A DNA stretch of 64,000 bases from an uncultured Chitinophagaceae bacterium (GTDB lineage Bacteria; Bacteroidota; Bacteroidia; Chitinophagales; Chitinophagaceae), in NCBI GenBank assembly GCA_936908745.1, contig CAKZFX010000006.1, positions 1 through 64,000 of the forward strand, read 5' to 3'. Position 1 is the stretch's first letter. Every line of letters begins with the position of its first letter. The notes below the pieces were generated by a model. That model had not been told where the DNA came from. It was given only the letters and a program-made list of their open reading frames with translations, and did no database searches. The position numbers were made by a program, and so were the translations under genes. Positions 25,072-31,975 of this stretch are shown here, in pieces.

Positions 25072-27516
25072 ATGGTTAAACTGGTTGCTTTTTTCTGTCT
25101 GCTGCTGATAATTAATGTGTGCGAGGCCCGGCAAACGCAGGGCCATACCGCTAAGATCACTGTCCTTGACAATGCAGGACAGCCGCTTCCCGCCGTATCC
25201 ATACATTTATTGAACACAGATTCCTCGCTGGTAAAGGTGCAGGGCACCGACAAATCGGGCATGGCCGAATTTTCCGGCATTGCCACAGGCCACTATATTA
25301 TTAAGATCACACACACCGGGTTTCAAACACATCACCTGGACCTCGATTTTCATAAAAAAAGCCACTATACAGAGACTGTAAAGCTGCAAAATGCGGCTAC
25401 AGTGCTGGGAGATGTGGTGGTGACCTCCAAAAAACCATTTGTCCAATTCCGTCCTGACAAGACGGTGGTAAACGTGGAAGCCGGTATCAGCAACGCCGGA
25501 GCCACGGTGATGGACGTACTGGAAAAATCACCCGGCATCACTGTCGGCCGCGATGGTTCCATTATTATGAAAGGCAAACCGCAGGTGATGGTGCTGATTG
25601 ATGGCAAACAAACACAACTTAGCGGGTCAGAACTGCAGGCTTATTTATCGGGCTTAAGCGCTTCGCAGATAGACGTCATCGAACTGATTGATAATCCCGG
25701 CGCCAAATACGATGCGGCCGGCAATGCGGGTATCATTAATATCAAAACAAAGGTTACCAGACAAAAAGGATTCAATGGTTCGGTAAGCCTCAACTTCGGG
25801 CAAGGGTTTTATGCAAAAAGCAATAACAGCCTTAACCTGAACTACCGGGCGGGAAAATTTAATGTTTTTGCCAACTATGGTATGCGGGTGGGCAATGAGA
25901 AAATGAACATGTATGCGCTGCGGAAATACTTTGATGTAAATGGCAATGATTCGCTCTACCTGAACCAACCCAACTTTACCAAAACAAATGTCCACGCTCA
26001 TAACCTGAAAACAGGTATTGACTTTTTTGCGGATAACCGTACCACCATGGGACTGGTGTTTACCGGTACATTCGTGGACCGTAATATCGCCAGTTACAGT
26101 ACGATAGACTGGATGTCGCCGTCCTATGTAATAGATTCAACCATCAATACCTGGGGCACACGCAACAGTAATTTTCAACGTGCAGGCGTCAACTTTAACG
26201 TAAAGCGGACTTTTACCAATGAATCAGAACTCCTGTTTGATATTGACTATATCCGTTTTGACATTGAAGGCGATCAATACTTCCAGACACAATTAAAATC
26301 ACCGGGCAGCCCGGTCTATGCAACGAAAGGAGACATCCCGTCCACGCTGGATATTTTCACGATGAAACTGGACTACTCCAAACGGTTGAAAAATGATATC
26401 GTTTGGGAGGCTGGTTTGAAAACAGCTAATACCAATACGGATAACCTTGCGCAATACTATTTTAATAACGGCAGCAATACCTGGTATGACGACCCGAGCC
26501 GCAGCAACCATTTTCTCTACGATGAAAGCATTCATTCCGCTTACAGCAGCATCGATGCAGAAAAAGGAAAATGGCATTGGCAAGCTGGTTTGCGTTATGA
26601 ATTTACCACTTACAAAGCCCACCAGTTAGGCAACACGGTGGTAAAAGACTCGGCGTTTAAAAGAAACTACGGAAGCCTGTTTCCATCAGCCTTTGTGTCT
26701 TATAATGCCGATAGCAACAATACATTTACATTCCGTTTTGGCCGTCGTATCGACAGGCCGCAATTTCAAAACCTGAACCCGTTCCTGGTTACTATTAATA
26801 AATACACTTACGAAGGCGGTAATCCTTTTATCCGTCCTCAATACACATGGAACATGGAATTGCTGCATACCTATAAGCAAATCCTTTCGACAGGTATCTC
26901 TTACAGCTATTTGAAAGACTACTTTTCGCAGATATTTATTATTGATTCCAACAGCAGCAACGTAAATAAAAACATCATTATTTATACCCGTGGCAACGTG
27001 GGCAGTTTCTATAATCTCGGGTTGACGGCCAGTGTTCAGCTGCCGGTAACCAAATGGTGGAGCCTCTCAGGCGTGGCCGTGTTTAACCATAAAGTGATCA
27101 AAGGATTTGTGTGGGAGCCGATTGAAGTACGGGTGAACCAGTTGAACGTAAGCCTCAACAACCAATTCCAGTTTGGAAAAGGATGGGGCGCTGAAATAAG
27201 CGGTTATTACCAGACCAACAGCCAGATTGACCTGCAGGAGTCGCTGACGCCACAGGGCGAAGTGGGTTTTGGCGTATCAAAGCAAATACTTAAAAACAAG
27301 GGGTCGATCAAATTTTCGCTCCGCGACCTGTTCTATACGCAGAACTATTCCGGCTATTCCAACTTTGAGAACTCCGATGAGCCTTTCGAGGTAAAATGGG
27401 ATTCAAGGGTGGCGAGGATCACCTTTAGCTGGCGTTTTGGTAAGACCATGAAAGCCATCAAACGGTCGGGCGGTGGAGCCGCAGAAGAGGCCAGCCGTGT
27501 GAACAGCGAAAACTGA
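25072..27516 (+). CDS. Outer-membrane beta-barrel protein (OMP_b-brl_3 type, TonB plug)
   Basis: An outer-membrane protein of about 814 residues. After the signal peptide (MVKLVAFFCLLLIINVCEA) comes a carboxypeptidase-regulatory-like domain (ITVLDNAGQPLPAVSIHLL), then a plug region (VVVTSKKPFVQFRPDKTVVN, MDVLEKSPGITV, IDVIELIDNPGAKYDAAG), then a long barrel of the PF14905 type (FGRRIDRPQFQNLNPF, YTYEGGNPFIRPQ). I chose the start that opens the signal peptide; an in-frame ATG lies 36 bases upstream. It may bind or import an unknown ligand. No SusD partner is adjacent. Confidence 0.88.
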   Translation: MVKLVAFFCLLLIINVCEARQTQGHTAKITVLDNAGQPLPAVSIHLLNTDSSLVKVQGTDKSGMAEFSGIATGHYIIKITHTGFQTHHLDLDFHKKSHYTETVKLQNAATVLGDVVVTSKKPFVQFRPDKTVVNVEAGISNAGATVMDVLEKSPGITVGRDGSIIMKGKPQVMVLIDGKQTQLSGSELQAYLSGLSASQIDVIELIDNPGAKYDAAGNAGIINIKTKVTRQKGFNGSVSLNFGQGFYAKSNNSLNLNYRAGKFNVFANYGMRVGNEKMNMYALRKYFDVNGNDSLYLNQPNFTKTNVHAHNLKTGIDFFADNRTTMGLVFTGTFVDRNIASYSTIDWMSPSYVIDSTINTWGTRNSNFQRAGVNFNVKRTFTNESELLFDIDYIRFDIEGDQYFQTQLKSPGSPVYATKGDIPSTLDIFTMKLDYSKRLKNDIVWEAGLKTANTNTDNLAQYYFNNGSNTWYDDPSRSNHFLYDESIHSAYSSIDAEKGKWHWQAGLRYEFTTYKAHQLGNTVVKDSAFKRNYGSLFPSAFVSYNADSNNTFTFRFGRRIDRPQFQNLNPFLVTINKYTYEGGNPFIRPQYTWNMELLHTYKQILSTGISYSYLKDYFSQIFIIDSNSSNVNKNIIIYTRGNVGSFYNLGLTASVQLPVTKWWSLSGVAVFNHKVIKGFVWEPIEVRVNQLNVSLNNQFQFGKGWGAEISGYYQTNSQIDLQESLTPQGEVGFGVSKQILKNKGSIKFSLRDLFYTQNYSGYSNFENSDEPFEVKWDSRVARITFSWRFGKTMKAIKRSGGGAAEEASRVNSEN

Positions 27517-27621
27517 TTCTTGCTTAGCTGTTGATAATCATGTGATAATGCAAAGAGCTTTTTTTCAACAGGTGGGCAAAAAAAAGATATAATTAGCTTC
27601 AGAAAATTGCAGTCTTTCCCT

Positions 27622-27629
27622 TACCTTTG
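27622..27629 (+). promoter_or_regulatory. Promoter -7 box of the rpmB operon
   Basis: TACCTTTG is an exact TAnnTTTG match, 38 bases before the rpmB start. The -33 element is not clear. Confidence 0.55.
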
Positions 27630-27666
27630 CCTCCCGAAATTTATCGGGACTAAAATTCGAATCGTC

Positions 27667-27903
27667 ATGGCAAGAGTATGTCAGGTAACAGGTAAAACAC
27701 CGATGGGCGGGAACAAAGTGTCTCACTCTAACATTAAGACTAAACGTCGTTTTCTGCCAAACCTGCAAACAAAGAAATTCTACCTTGTTGAAGAAGACAA
27801 ATGGGTTACGCTGAAAGTATCTACAGATGCTATCCGCACGATCAACAAAAAAGGTCTTTACAGCGTAGTAAAAGAATTAAGAGCAAAAGGAGAAAAAGTA
27901 TAA
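27667..27903 (+). CDS. rpmB: 50S ribosomal protein L28
   Basis: A 78-residue protein with the L28 signature MARVCQVTGKTPMGGNKVSHS, KTKRRFLPNLQ and ISTLGLYSVV-like end (INKKGLYSVVKELRAKGEKV). I chose the ATG at the canonical MARVCQVTGK; an upstream in-frame start would add a non-homologous tail. It heads the cluster rpmB, rpmG, DUF4295, ftsY, an order typical of Bacteroidota, 35 bases before rpmG. Confidence 0.96.
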   Translation: MARVCQVTGKTPMGGNKVSHSNIKTKRRFLPNLQTKKFYLVEEDKWVTLKVSTDAIRTINKKGLYSVVKELRAKGEKV

Positions 27904-27938
27904 CCACCGGCCGTAAGGTCAGGTAAAATTGTAATAAA

Positions 27939-28121
27939 ATGGCAAAGAAAGGTAACCGAGTACAAGTGATCCTGGAATGCACTGAACACAAAACAAGTGG
28001 TCAGCCTGGTACCAGCCGCTACATCACGGTAAAAAACAAAAAGAACAATCCTGAACGTCTGGAGTTGAAAAAATTCAACCCGATCCTGAAAAAAGTGACT
28101 GTTCACAAAGAAATTAAGTAA
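27939..28121 (+). CDS. rpmG: 50S ribosomal protein L33
   Basis: A 60-residue L33 (MAKKGNRVQVILECTEHK, SRYITVKNKKNNPERLELKKF, LKKVTVHKEIK). It lacks the paired CxxC zinc motifs, so it is the zinc-independent form with a single Cys. It sits between L28 and the DUF4295 gene in a co-directional cluster. Confidence 0.96.
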   Translation: MAKKGNRVQVILECTEHKTSGQPGTSRYITVKNKKNNPERLELKKFNPILKKVTVHKEIK

Positions 28122-28168
28122 TTAGTAACTCGTTAGCCGGCCAGCCGGTTAACATATAACGTATAACA

Positions 28169-28342
28169 ATGGCAAAAGCAGCTTCAAAAAACGCGAAGGT
28201 AAAAGACCTTAAAGCTTCAGCAGAAGCAAAGAACTGGACAAAAGTGATCAAAGCTGTTCGCAGTCCGAAAACGGGTGCTTATACTTTTAAAGAGCAGATC
28301 ATTCACAAAGACAAAGTGAAAGATTTCCTGGCTCAAAAGTAA
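28169..28342 (+). CDS. DUF4295 family small protein
   Basis: A lysine-rich protein of 57 residues: MAKAASKNAKVKDL, then a core TKVIKAVRSPKTGAYTFKEQ and a helical end DKVKDFLAQK. This matches the DUF4295 proteins that follow rpmG in Bacteroidota. They are thought to be ribosome-associated because of that context, without a settled role. It starts 47 bases after rpmG and is followed by a terminator. Confidence 0.92.
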   Translation: MAKAASKNAKVKDLKASAEAKNWTKVIKAVRSPKTGAYTFKEQIIHKDKVKDFLAQK

Positions 28343-28362
28343 TCGCGTTGGAAACAATATTT

Positions 28363-28396
28363 AAAAGCTATTCGTTAAAAAGCGAATGGCTTTTGT
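28363..28396 (+). terminator. Terminator after the DUF4295 gene
   Basis: AAAAGCTATTCG pairs with CGAATGGCTTTT across TTAAAAAG, followed by TGTTGTTT. It separates the ribosomal genes from ftsY. Confidence 0.75.
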
Positions 28397-28420
28397 TGTT
28401 TAAAATGGTTTGGGATAAGT

Positions 28421-28520
28421 TGACCGGTTTACTGGCTAATTAGTTAACTGGTAAGCCAGCAGAAAAGAAACTTCAGCTTTAATCCTTGTAAACCAATTAA
28501 CCAATCAACTAATAAACGTA
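28421..28520. repeat. Degenerate heptamer-like spacer before ftsY
   Basis: The gap upstream of ftsY holds weak 7-base periodicity: GTTTACT-GGCTAAT, TAGTTAA-CTGGTAA in the first half and AATTAAC-CAATCAA, CTAATAA in the second. The halves are partly complementary. It is less regular than the other heptamer blocks. Confidence 0.4.
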
Positions 28521-28525
28521 TCTCA

Positions 28526-29497
28526 ATGGGTTTCTTTAATAAACTGTTTGGCAAAAAAGAAAAAGAGAGCTTAGACCAGGGACTGCAAAAAACCAAGGAA
28601 GGCTTCTTTTCAAAAATAACCAAGGCCATCGCCGGTAAAAGTACCGTGGATGAAGAAGTGCTGGACAACCTCGAAGAAGCATTGGTAAGTGCGGACGTAG
28701 GTATTGAAACCACTGTGAAGATCATTGAACGCATTGAGAAAAGAGTGGCAAAAGACAAATACCTCAACGCTGCCGAACTCAATAAAATGCTGCAGGAAGA
28801 AATTGAAGGACTATTGGTTGATGCGCCGGAAGCCAACAGTTATGCGTTTGACTCCGAACTGCCCGCCAAACCTTATATCGTATTAGTGGTAGGTGTGAAT
28901 GGCGTTGGTAAAACAACCACGATTGGTAAACTGGCTTACAACTTTAAAAAAGCCGGTAAGAATGTACTCTTGGGTGCCGCCGATACATTTCGTGCCGCGG
29001 CTGTGGACCAGTTGACCATCTGGAGCGAACGGACAGGGGTGCCGATTGTAAAACAGGATATGGGAAGTGATCCTGCCGCTGTTGCCTTTGATACGGTGCA
29101 AAGCGCTGTAGCCAAACAAAGTGATATTGTATTAATAGACACCGCAGGCCGTTTGCACAACAAAGCTCACCTGATGGATGAGTTAAGTAAAATCAAACGG
29201 GTGATACAAAAAACAATTCCTGATGCGCCGCATGAAGTGTTGCTGGTATTGGATGGAAGCACAGGACAAAATGCATTGGAGCAGGCCAAACACTTTACCG
29301 CTGCTACGGATGTGTCTGCATTGGCTATTACAAAACTCGATGGCACAGCCAAAGGTGGTGTGGTATTAGCAATCGCTAATCAATTTAAAATACCGGTGAA
29401 ATTTATTGGTGTGGGTGAAAAAATGGAAGACTTGCTGGTATTTGACAAACATGAATTTGTAGACAGTCTTTTCAATCTTGAGAAGAAAGAATCATAA
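28526..29497 (+). CDS. ftsY: Signal recognition particle receptor FtsY
   Basis: The SRP receptor GTPase, 323 residues, which docks ribosome-nascent-chain complexes at the inner membrane. The N domain (KTKEGFFSKITKAIAGKSTVDEEVLDNLEE) leads to the G domain. G1 is GVNGVGKTTT (residues 123-132), followed by DTFRAAAVDQL, DTAGRLHNKAHLMDEL and TKLDGTAKGG. The acidic A domain of E. coli FtsY is absent, as in many bacteria. The end GVGEKMEDLLVFDKHEFVDSLF is typical. It follows the ribosomal protein cluster. Confidence 0.97.
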   Translation: MGFFNKLFGKKEKESLDQGLQKTKEGFFSKITKAIAGKSTVDEEVLDNLEEALVSADVGIETTVKIIERIEKRVAKDKYLNAAELNKMLQEEIEGLLVDAPEANSYAFDSELPAKPYIVLVVGVNGVGKTTTIGKLAYNFKKAGKNVLLGAADTFRAAAVDQLTIWSERTGVPIVKQDMGSDPAAVAFDTVQSAVAKQSDIVLIDTAGRLHNKAHLMDELSKIKRVIQKTIPDAPHEVLLVLDGSTGQNALEQAKHFTAATDVSALAITKLDGTAKGGVVLAIANQFKIPVKFIGVGEKMEDLLVFDKHEFVDSLFNLEKKES

Positions 29498-29547
29498 GCC
29501 TCTATCTATAAAGACGATAAAAAGGATTAAAAGGTTGCTTTTATAAC

Positions 29548-30675
29548 CTACTCAATCCCTTCGGTTTCCATGCTCTTTTCGTAGCGGTAATAAGATATAT
29601 AAAAGACGATGGCCCCGAAGCTGGTGAATACTACCGGTATCAGCCAGCGATACTGTGAAAGACTGAAAAAGACCAGCACGATCCATACGCCAAAGATCAG
29701 TTTCAGAAACTCTTCGATCTTCATATCCTCGGTATACAGGAGTGAATACAAGGCGATCAGCACTGCGGGCCCTGATGCCAGCATCCAGGCGTAAGCCTGC
29801 CAGTTTTGTTGCTGGATGGCTACACCCAGCAATGCCCATGCTTCGGGCAACAAAAGAACACCATACAATAAAAAATGCGTCAGCAGGAGATGGCTTCGTC
29901 GTACCGGCAGGTTGCGGCAAAAACTCAGTTGTGTTTCCTGGAAATTGAAAAGGCGGTAAATAAGAAAACTATGACCGATCAGTACTGTACTATAAACAAG
30001 CCATAGCATACGGTCTTCAAACAACCGGGGCTCTGTGCGGGAAATAAAATACAGGCTGCCAAACGACAATACTTTAGTGATTAAAAGCGAAATAAATTGC
30101 TGTTTAAAAATAAATGCTACACAGAACCGGAAAAGACCGGCTGGTAAAGCGATGGATAAAATGCTTTTACGACTATTGATCTCTTGCGTTGCTTTGCCTT
30201 TCCCTGTCAAAAAATAAATAACAGAAGTGGCAATTAATAAAAGTATTAGTAAGGTTGTTGCTATTAATGCAAATCCCATCCACAACTGTTCTTTTGCACC
30301 GATCATTAAAACGATGCTGCCATACACTAAAACAGGTGCCAGCAATTGGACTGTTAGCTGCAGGAAAAGGAAAAATCTTTTTTGGGGCTGCAATTCATTC
30401 AGCAGGTACAAAAAGTCATAGCTTTCTTTTTTGATACAATTAATAATGAATACGATCACTTTCAGCGAATAAATAAGCCATATAGCCAACGTTATAAAAT
30501 AAAAAATGGAAGAAGTGAGTATGCTCTTTACTAAACTGTAGTGCAATGCCACCAGGTCGCCAAAGGAAGGTTGAGTGCCAAACAGGAAAAAGAAAAGAAA
30601 AAGAAATAAGCCTGCATTTTGCCGGTAATACAAAGCAACCAGCGAACGATGGAGCAGGTGTTGAATGGCTTTCAT
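29548..30675 (-). CDS. ABC transporter membrane subunit (hypothetical)
   Basis: A 375-residue integral membrane protein with about eight to ten hydrophobic segments (GLFLFLFFFLFGTQPSF, SIFYFITLAIWLIYSLKVIVFIINCI and others). I do not recognise the family precisely. Its start overlaps the stop of the upstream ATPase gene by one base (TGATG), so the two are translationally coupled, and it is almost certainly the membrane partner. The topology resembles exporter-type ABC permeases such as those for lantibiotic or cell-envelope functions. The substrate is unknown. Confidence 0.75.
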   Translation of the reverse strand: MKAIQHLLHRSLVALYYRQNAGLFLFLFFFLFGTQPSFGDLVALHYSLVKSILTSSIFYFITLAIWLIYSLKVIVFIINCIKKESYDFLYLLNELQPQKRFFLFLQLTVQLLAPVLVYGSIVLMIGAKEQLWMGFALIATTLLILLLIATSVIYFLTGKGKATQEINSRKSILSIALPAGLFRFCVAFIFKQQFISLLITKVLSFGSLYFISRTEPRLFEDRMLWLVYSTVLIGHSFLIYRLFNFQETQLSFCRNLPVRRSHLLLTHFLLYGVLLLPEAWALLGVAIQQQNWQAYAWMLASGPAVLIALYSLLYTEDMKIEEFLKLIFGVWIVLVFFSLSQYRWLIPVVFTSFGAIVFYISYYRYEKSMETEGIE

Positions 30676-31304
30676 CAGGATAATTTTTTCAATTGCTGGT
30701 TGGCCATTTCATATACAGCTGTAAACGCCAGGCTGGAAAGGTCGATGTCATGATGCGACGTCAATATAAATGAAATACCTTCTTCTCTTTTTTGCCGGAT
30801 CAGTTTCACCAATGATTGCTGCGATGCCTGGTCCAGCGTGGTAAAAGGTTCGTCCAGCAATATCCATTTCGGGTTACCCGTAAACGCCAGCAGCAATGAA
30901 AGTTTTTTCAGCATACCACTTGAGTAGCTGCCAGCCGGGTTGTCAAGATAATGATCAATACCAAGCCATTGCTTTATCTCAGCAGCTTGTGTGGCATTCC
31001 CATTTTTGAGCTGGCTTACATAGGCAAGCAATTCAGTTCCTCGTAAAAAAGAAGGATATACAGGTTCGGCTGCTGCATAATTAATTTCTCTGCGGTACTT
31101 CACCGGGTCTTGATGAATGCTGACAGCATTCATTGCTATTTCGCCATTAAAAGGAAGCAGGCCGGCGAGCATTTTTAAAAAAGTGGATTTGCCCGAACCA
31201 TTAGCCCCTTTGATCCAGTATAAACCTGCCGGCCACTCAAGAGAGCCGATACTGTAAATAGTAGTAGCGCCGAATTTTTTAGTGATGTTGGTTAACACAA
31301 GCAT
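30675..31304 (-). CDS. ABC transporter ATP-binding protein
   Basis: An ATPase of 209 residues with Walker A GANGSGKST (33-41), the Q-loop region, the signature YSSGMLKKLSLL, Walker B WILLDEP and a switch histidine in LTSHHDIDL. The LSGGQ motif is the SSGM variant. It is short compared with importer ATPases (about 230-260) and matches exporter types with small single-domain subunits. It is coupled to the downstream membrane gene. Confidence 0.93.
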   Translation of the reverse strand: MLVLTNITKKFGATTIYSIGSLEWPAGLYWIKGANGSGKSTFLKMLAGLLPFNGEIAMNAVSIHQDPVKYRREINYAAAEPVYPSFLRGTELLAYVSQLKNGNATQAAEIKQWLGIDHYLDNPAGSYSSGMLKKLSLLLAFTGNPKWILLDEPFTTLDQASQQSLVKLIRQKREEGISFILTSHHDIDLSSLAFTAVYEMANQQLKKLS

Positions 31305-31380
31305 GACCGCAAAGATTAAAAAGAAGTCGCAAAGCAGCCTTATACAGCATCGTTAAATAAATATAAATACTTGCCTTTAT

Positions 31381-31543
31381 AATAAGACAAATAGGATATG
31401 AAGATAAGACGGGTATAACTGGTGACTTGTGCGACATTTGTATTGATACTTTCTTATAAGCAGTTCTATAAATCCATTGTCCATTGATCAGCCTATGCAG
31501 TTAACCTGTATAAATTCCCGGTTCTGACCGGGAATTTATTTTT
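31381..31543 (+). ncRNA. Candidate leader/small RNA module, copy 1
   Basis: The module has two TAAGAC words (31383 and 31405), an ATTTGTA box at 31436 and a leader containing TCCATTGTC and TTGATCAGC. It closes with a terminator at 31512-31543. Copy 2 repeats all of this exactly 200 bases later. The gap holds no protein gene. A short transcript of about 100 bases from ATTTGTA to the terminator is inferred, not shown. Confidence 0.45.
31512..31543 (+). terminator. Terminator hairpin of module 1
   Basis: A perfect 11-base stem, AAATTCCCGGT with ACCGGGAATTT, around the loop TCTG, followed by ATTATTTTT. Confidence 0.85.
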
Positions 31544-31580
31544 ACAGCCAGCCCCGTTTTCTCCGGCATATTATCATTCA

Positions 31581-31742
31581 AATAAGACACTCCCTTATTT
31601 AAGTTAAGACAAAAAATCTGTTGCAAGCGGGAGATATTTGTATCAGATTTCTTTTCATAAACAGTCTGATTATCCAATGTCTTTGATCAACCAGTCATGC
31701 AGATCCAGCTGCGCTATTCCCGGCCCACGGCCGGGAATTTTT
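31581..31742 (+). ncRNA. Candidate leader/small RNA module, copy 2
   Basis: The same architecture as copy 1: AATAAGACA at 31581, TAAGAC at 31605, ATTTGTA at 31636, then TCCAATGTC and TTGATCAACC, then a terminator with the same CCCGG stem words. Spacing to copy 1 is 200 bases at every landmark. The sequences differ at many positions, so the duplication is old or the conserved parts are under selection. Confidence 0.45.
31716..31742 (+). terminator. Terminator hairpin of module 2
   Basis: A perfect 10-base stem, ATTCCCGGCC with GGCCGGGAAT, around the loop CAC, followed by TTTTTG. Confidence 0.85.
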
Positions 31743-31756
31743 GTGAATGCCTTTTA

Positions 31757-31820
31757 AATAAGACAATGGATGTAGCAAAACAGACAAATAAATTCATGTA
31801 AAAAAGAAAGATTTGTACAA
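31757..31820 (+). promoter_or_regulatory. Third copy of the promoter module, without terminator
   Basis: AATAAGACA at 31757, a second AGAC word 25 bases on, and ATTTGTA at 31811 reproduce the spacing of the two upstream modules within one base. No hairpin follows, so this copy could be the one that transcribes the giant secreted protein gene, whose start is 165 bases downstream. Confidence 0.4.
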
Positions 31821-31975
31821 CTGATTTTTTCAGGGCTATCCTTCATAATAAACACAGGTGAATTACTATTATCAGCTGTTGTTATTGTCTTGAGAATGTT
31901 CTGTATGAGCCGGACCGATGACTGGACGAAGCTGAATGGGTTAGCCACTATTTGTAAATCGAAAAAATAGAGTCT

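Noticed and set aside
31501..31752. Short leader peptides starting ATGCAG in both module copies
   Set aside because: The two frames differ in length and sequence after the first codons, so there is no sign of a conserved peptide.
31754..31948. Minus-strand open frame of 64 codons in the leader region
   Set aside because: Composition is not protein-like and it crosses the third promoter copy; no homologue pattern is visible.
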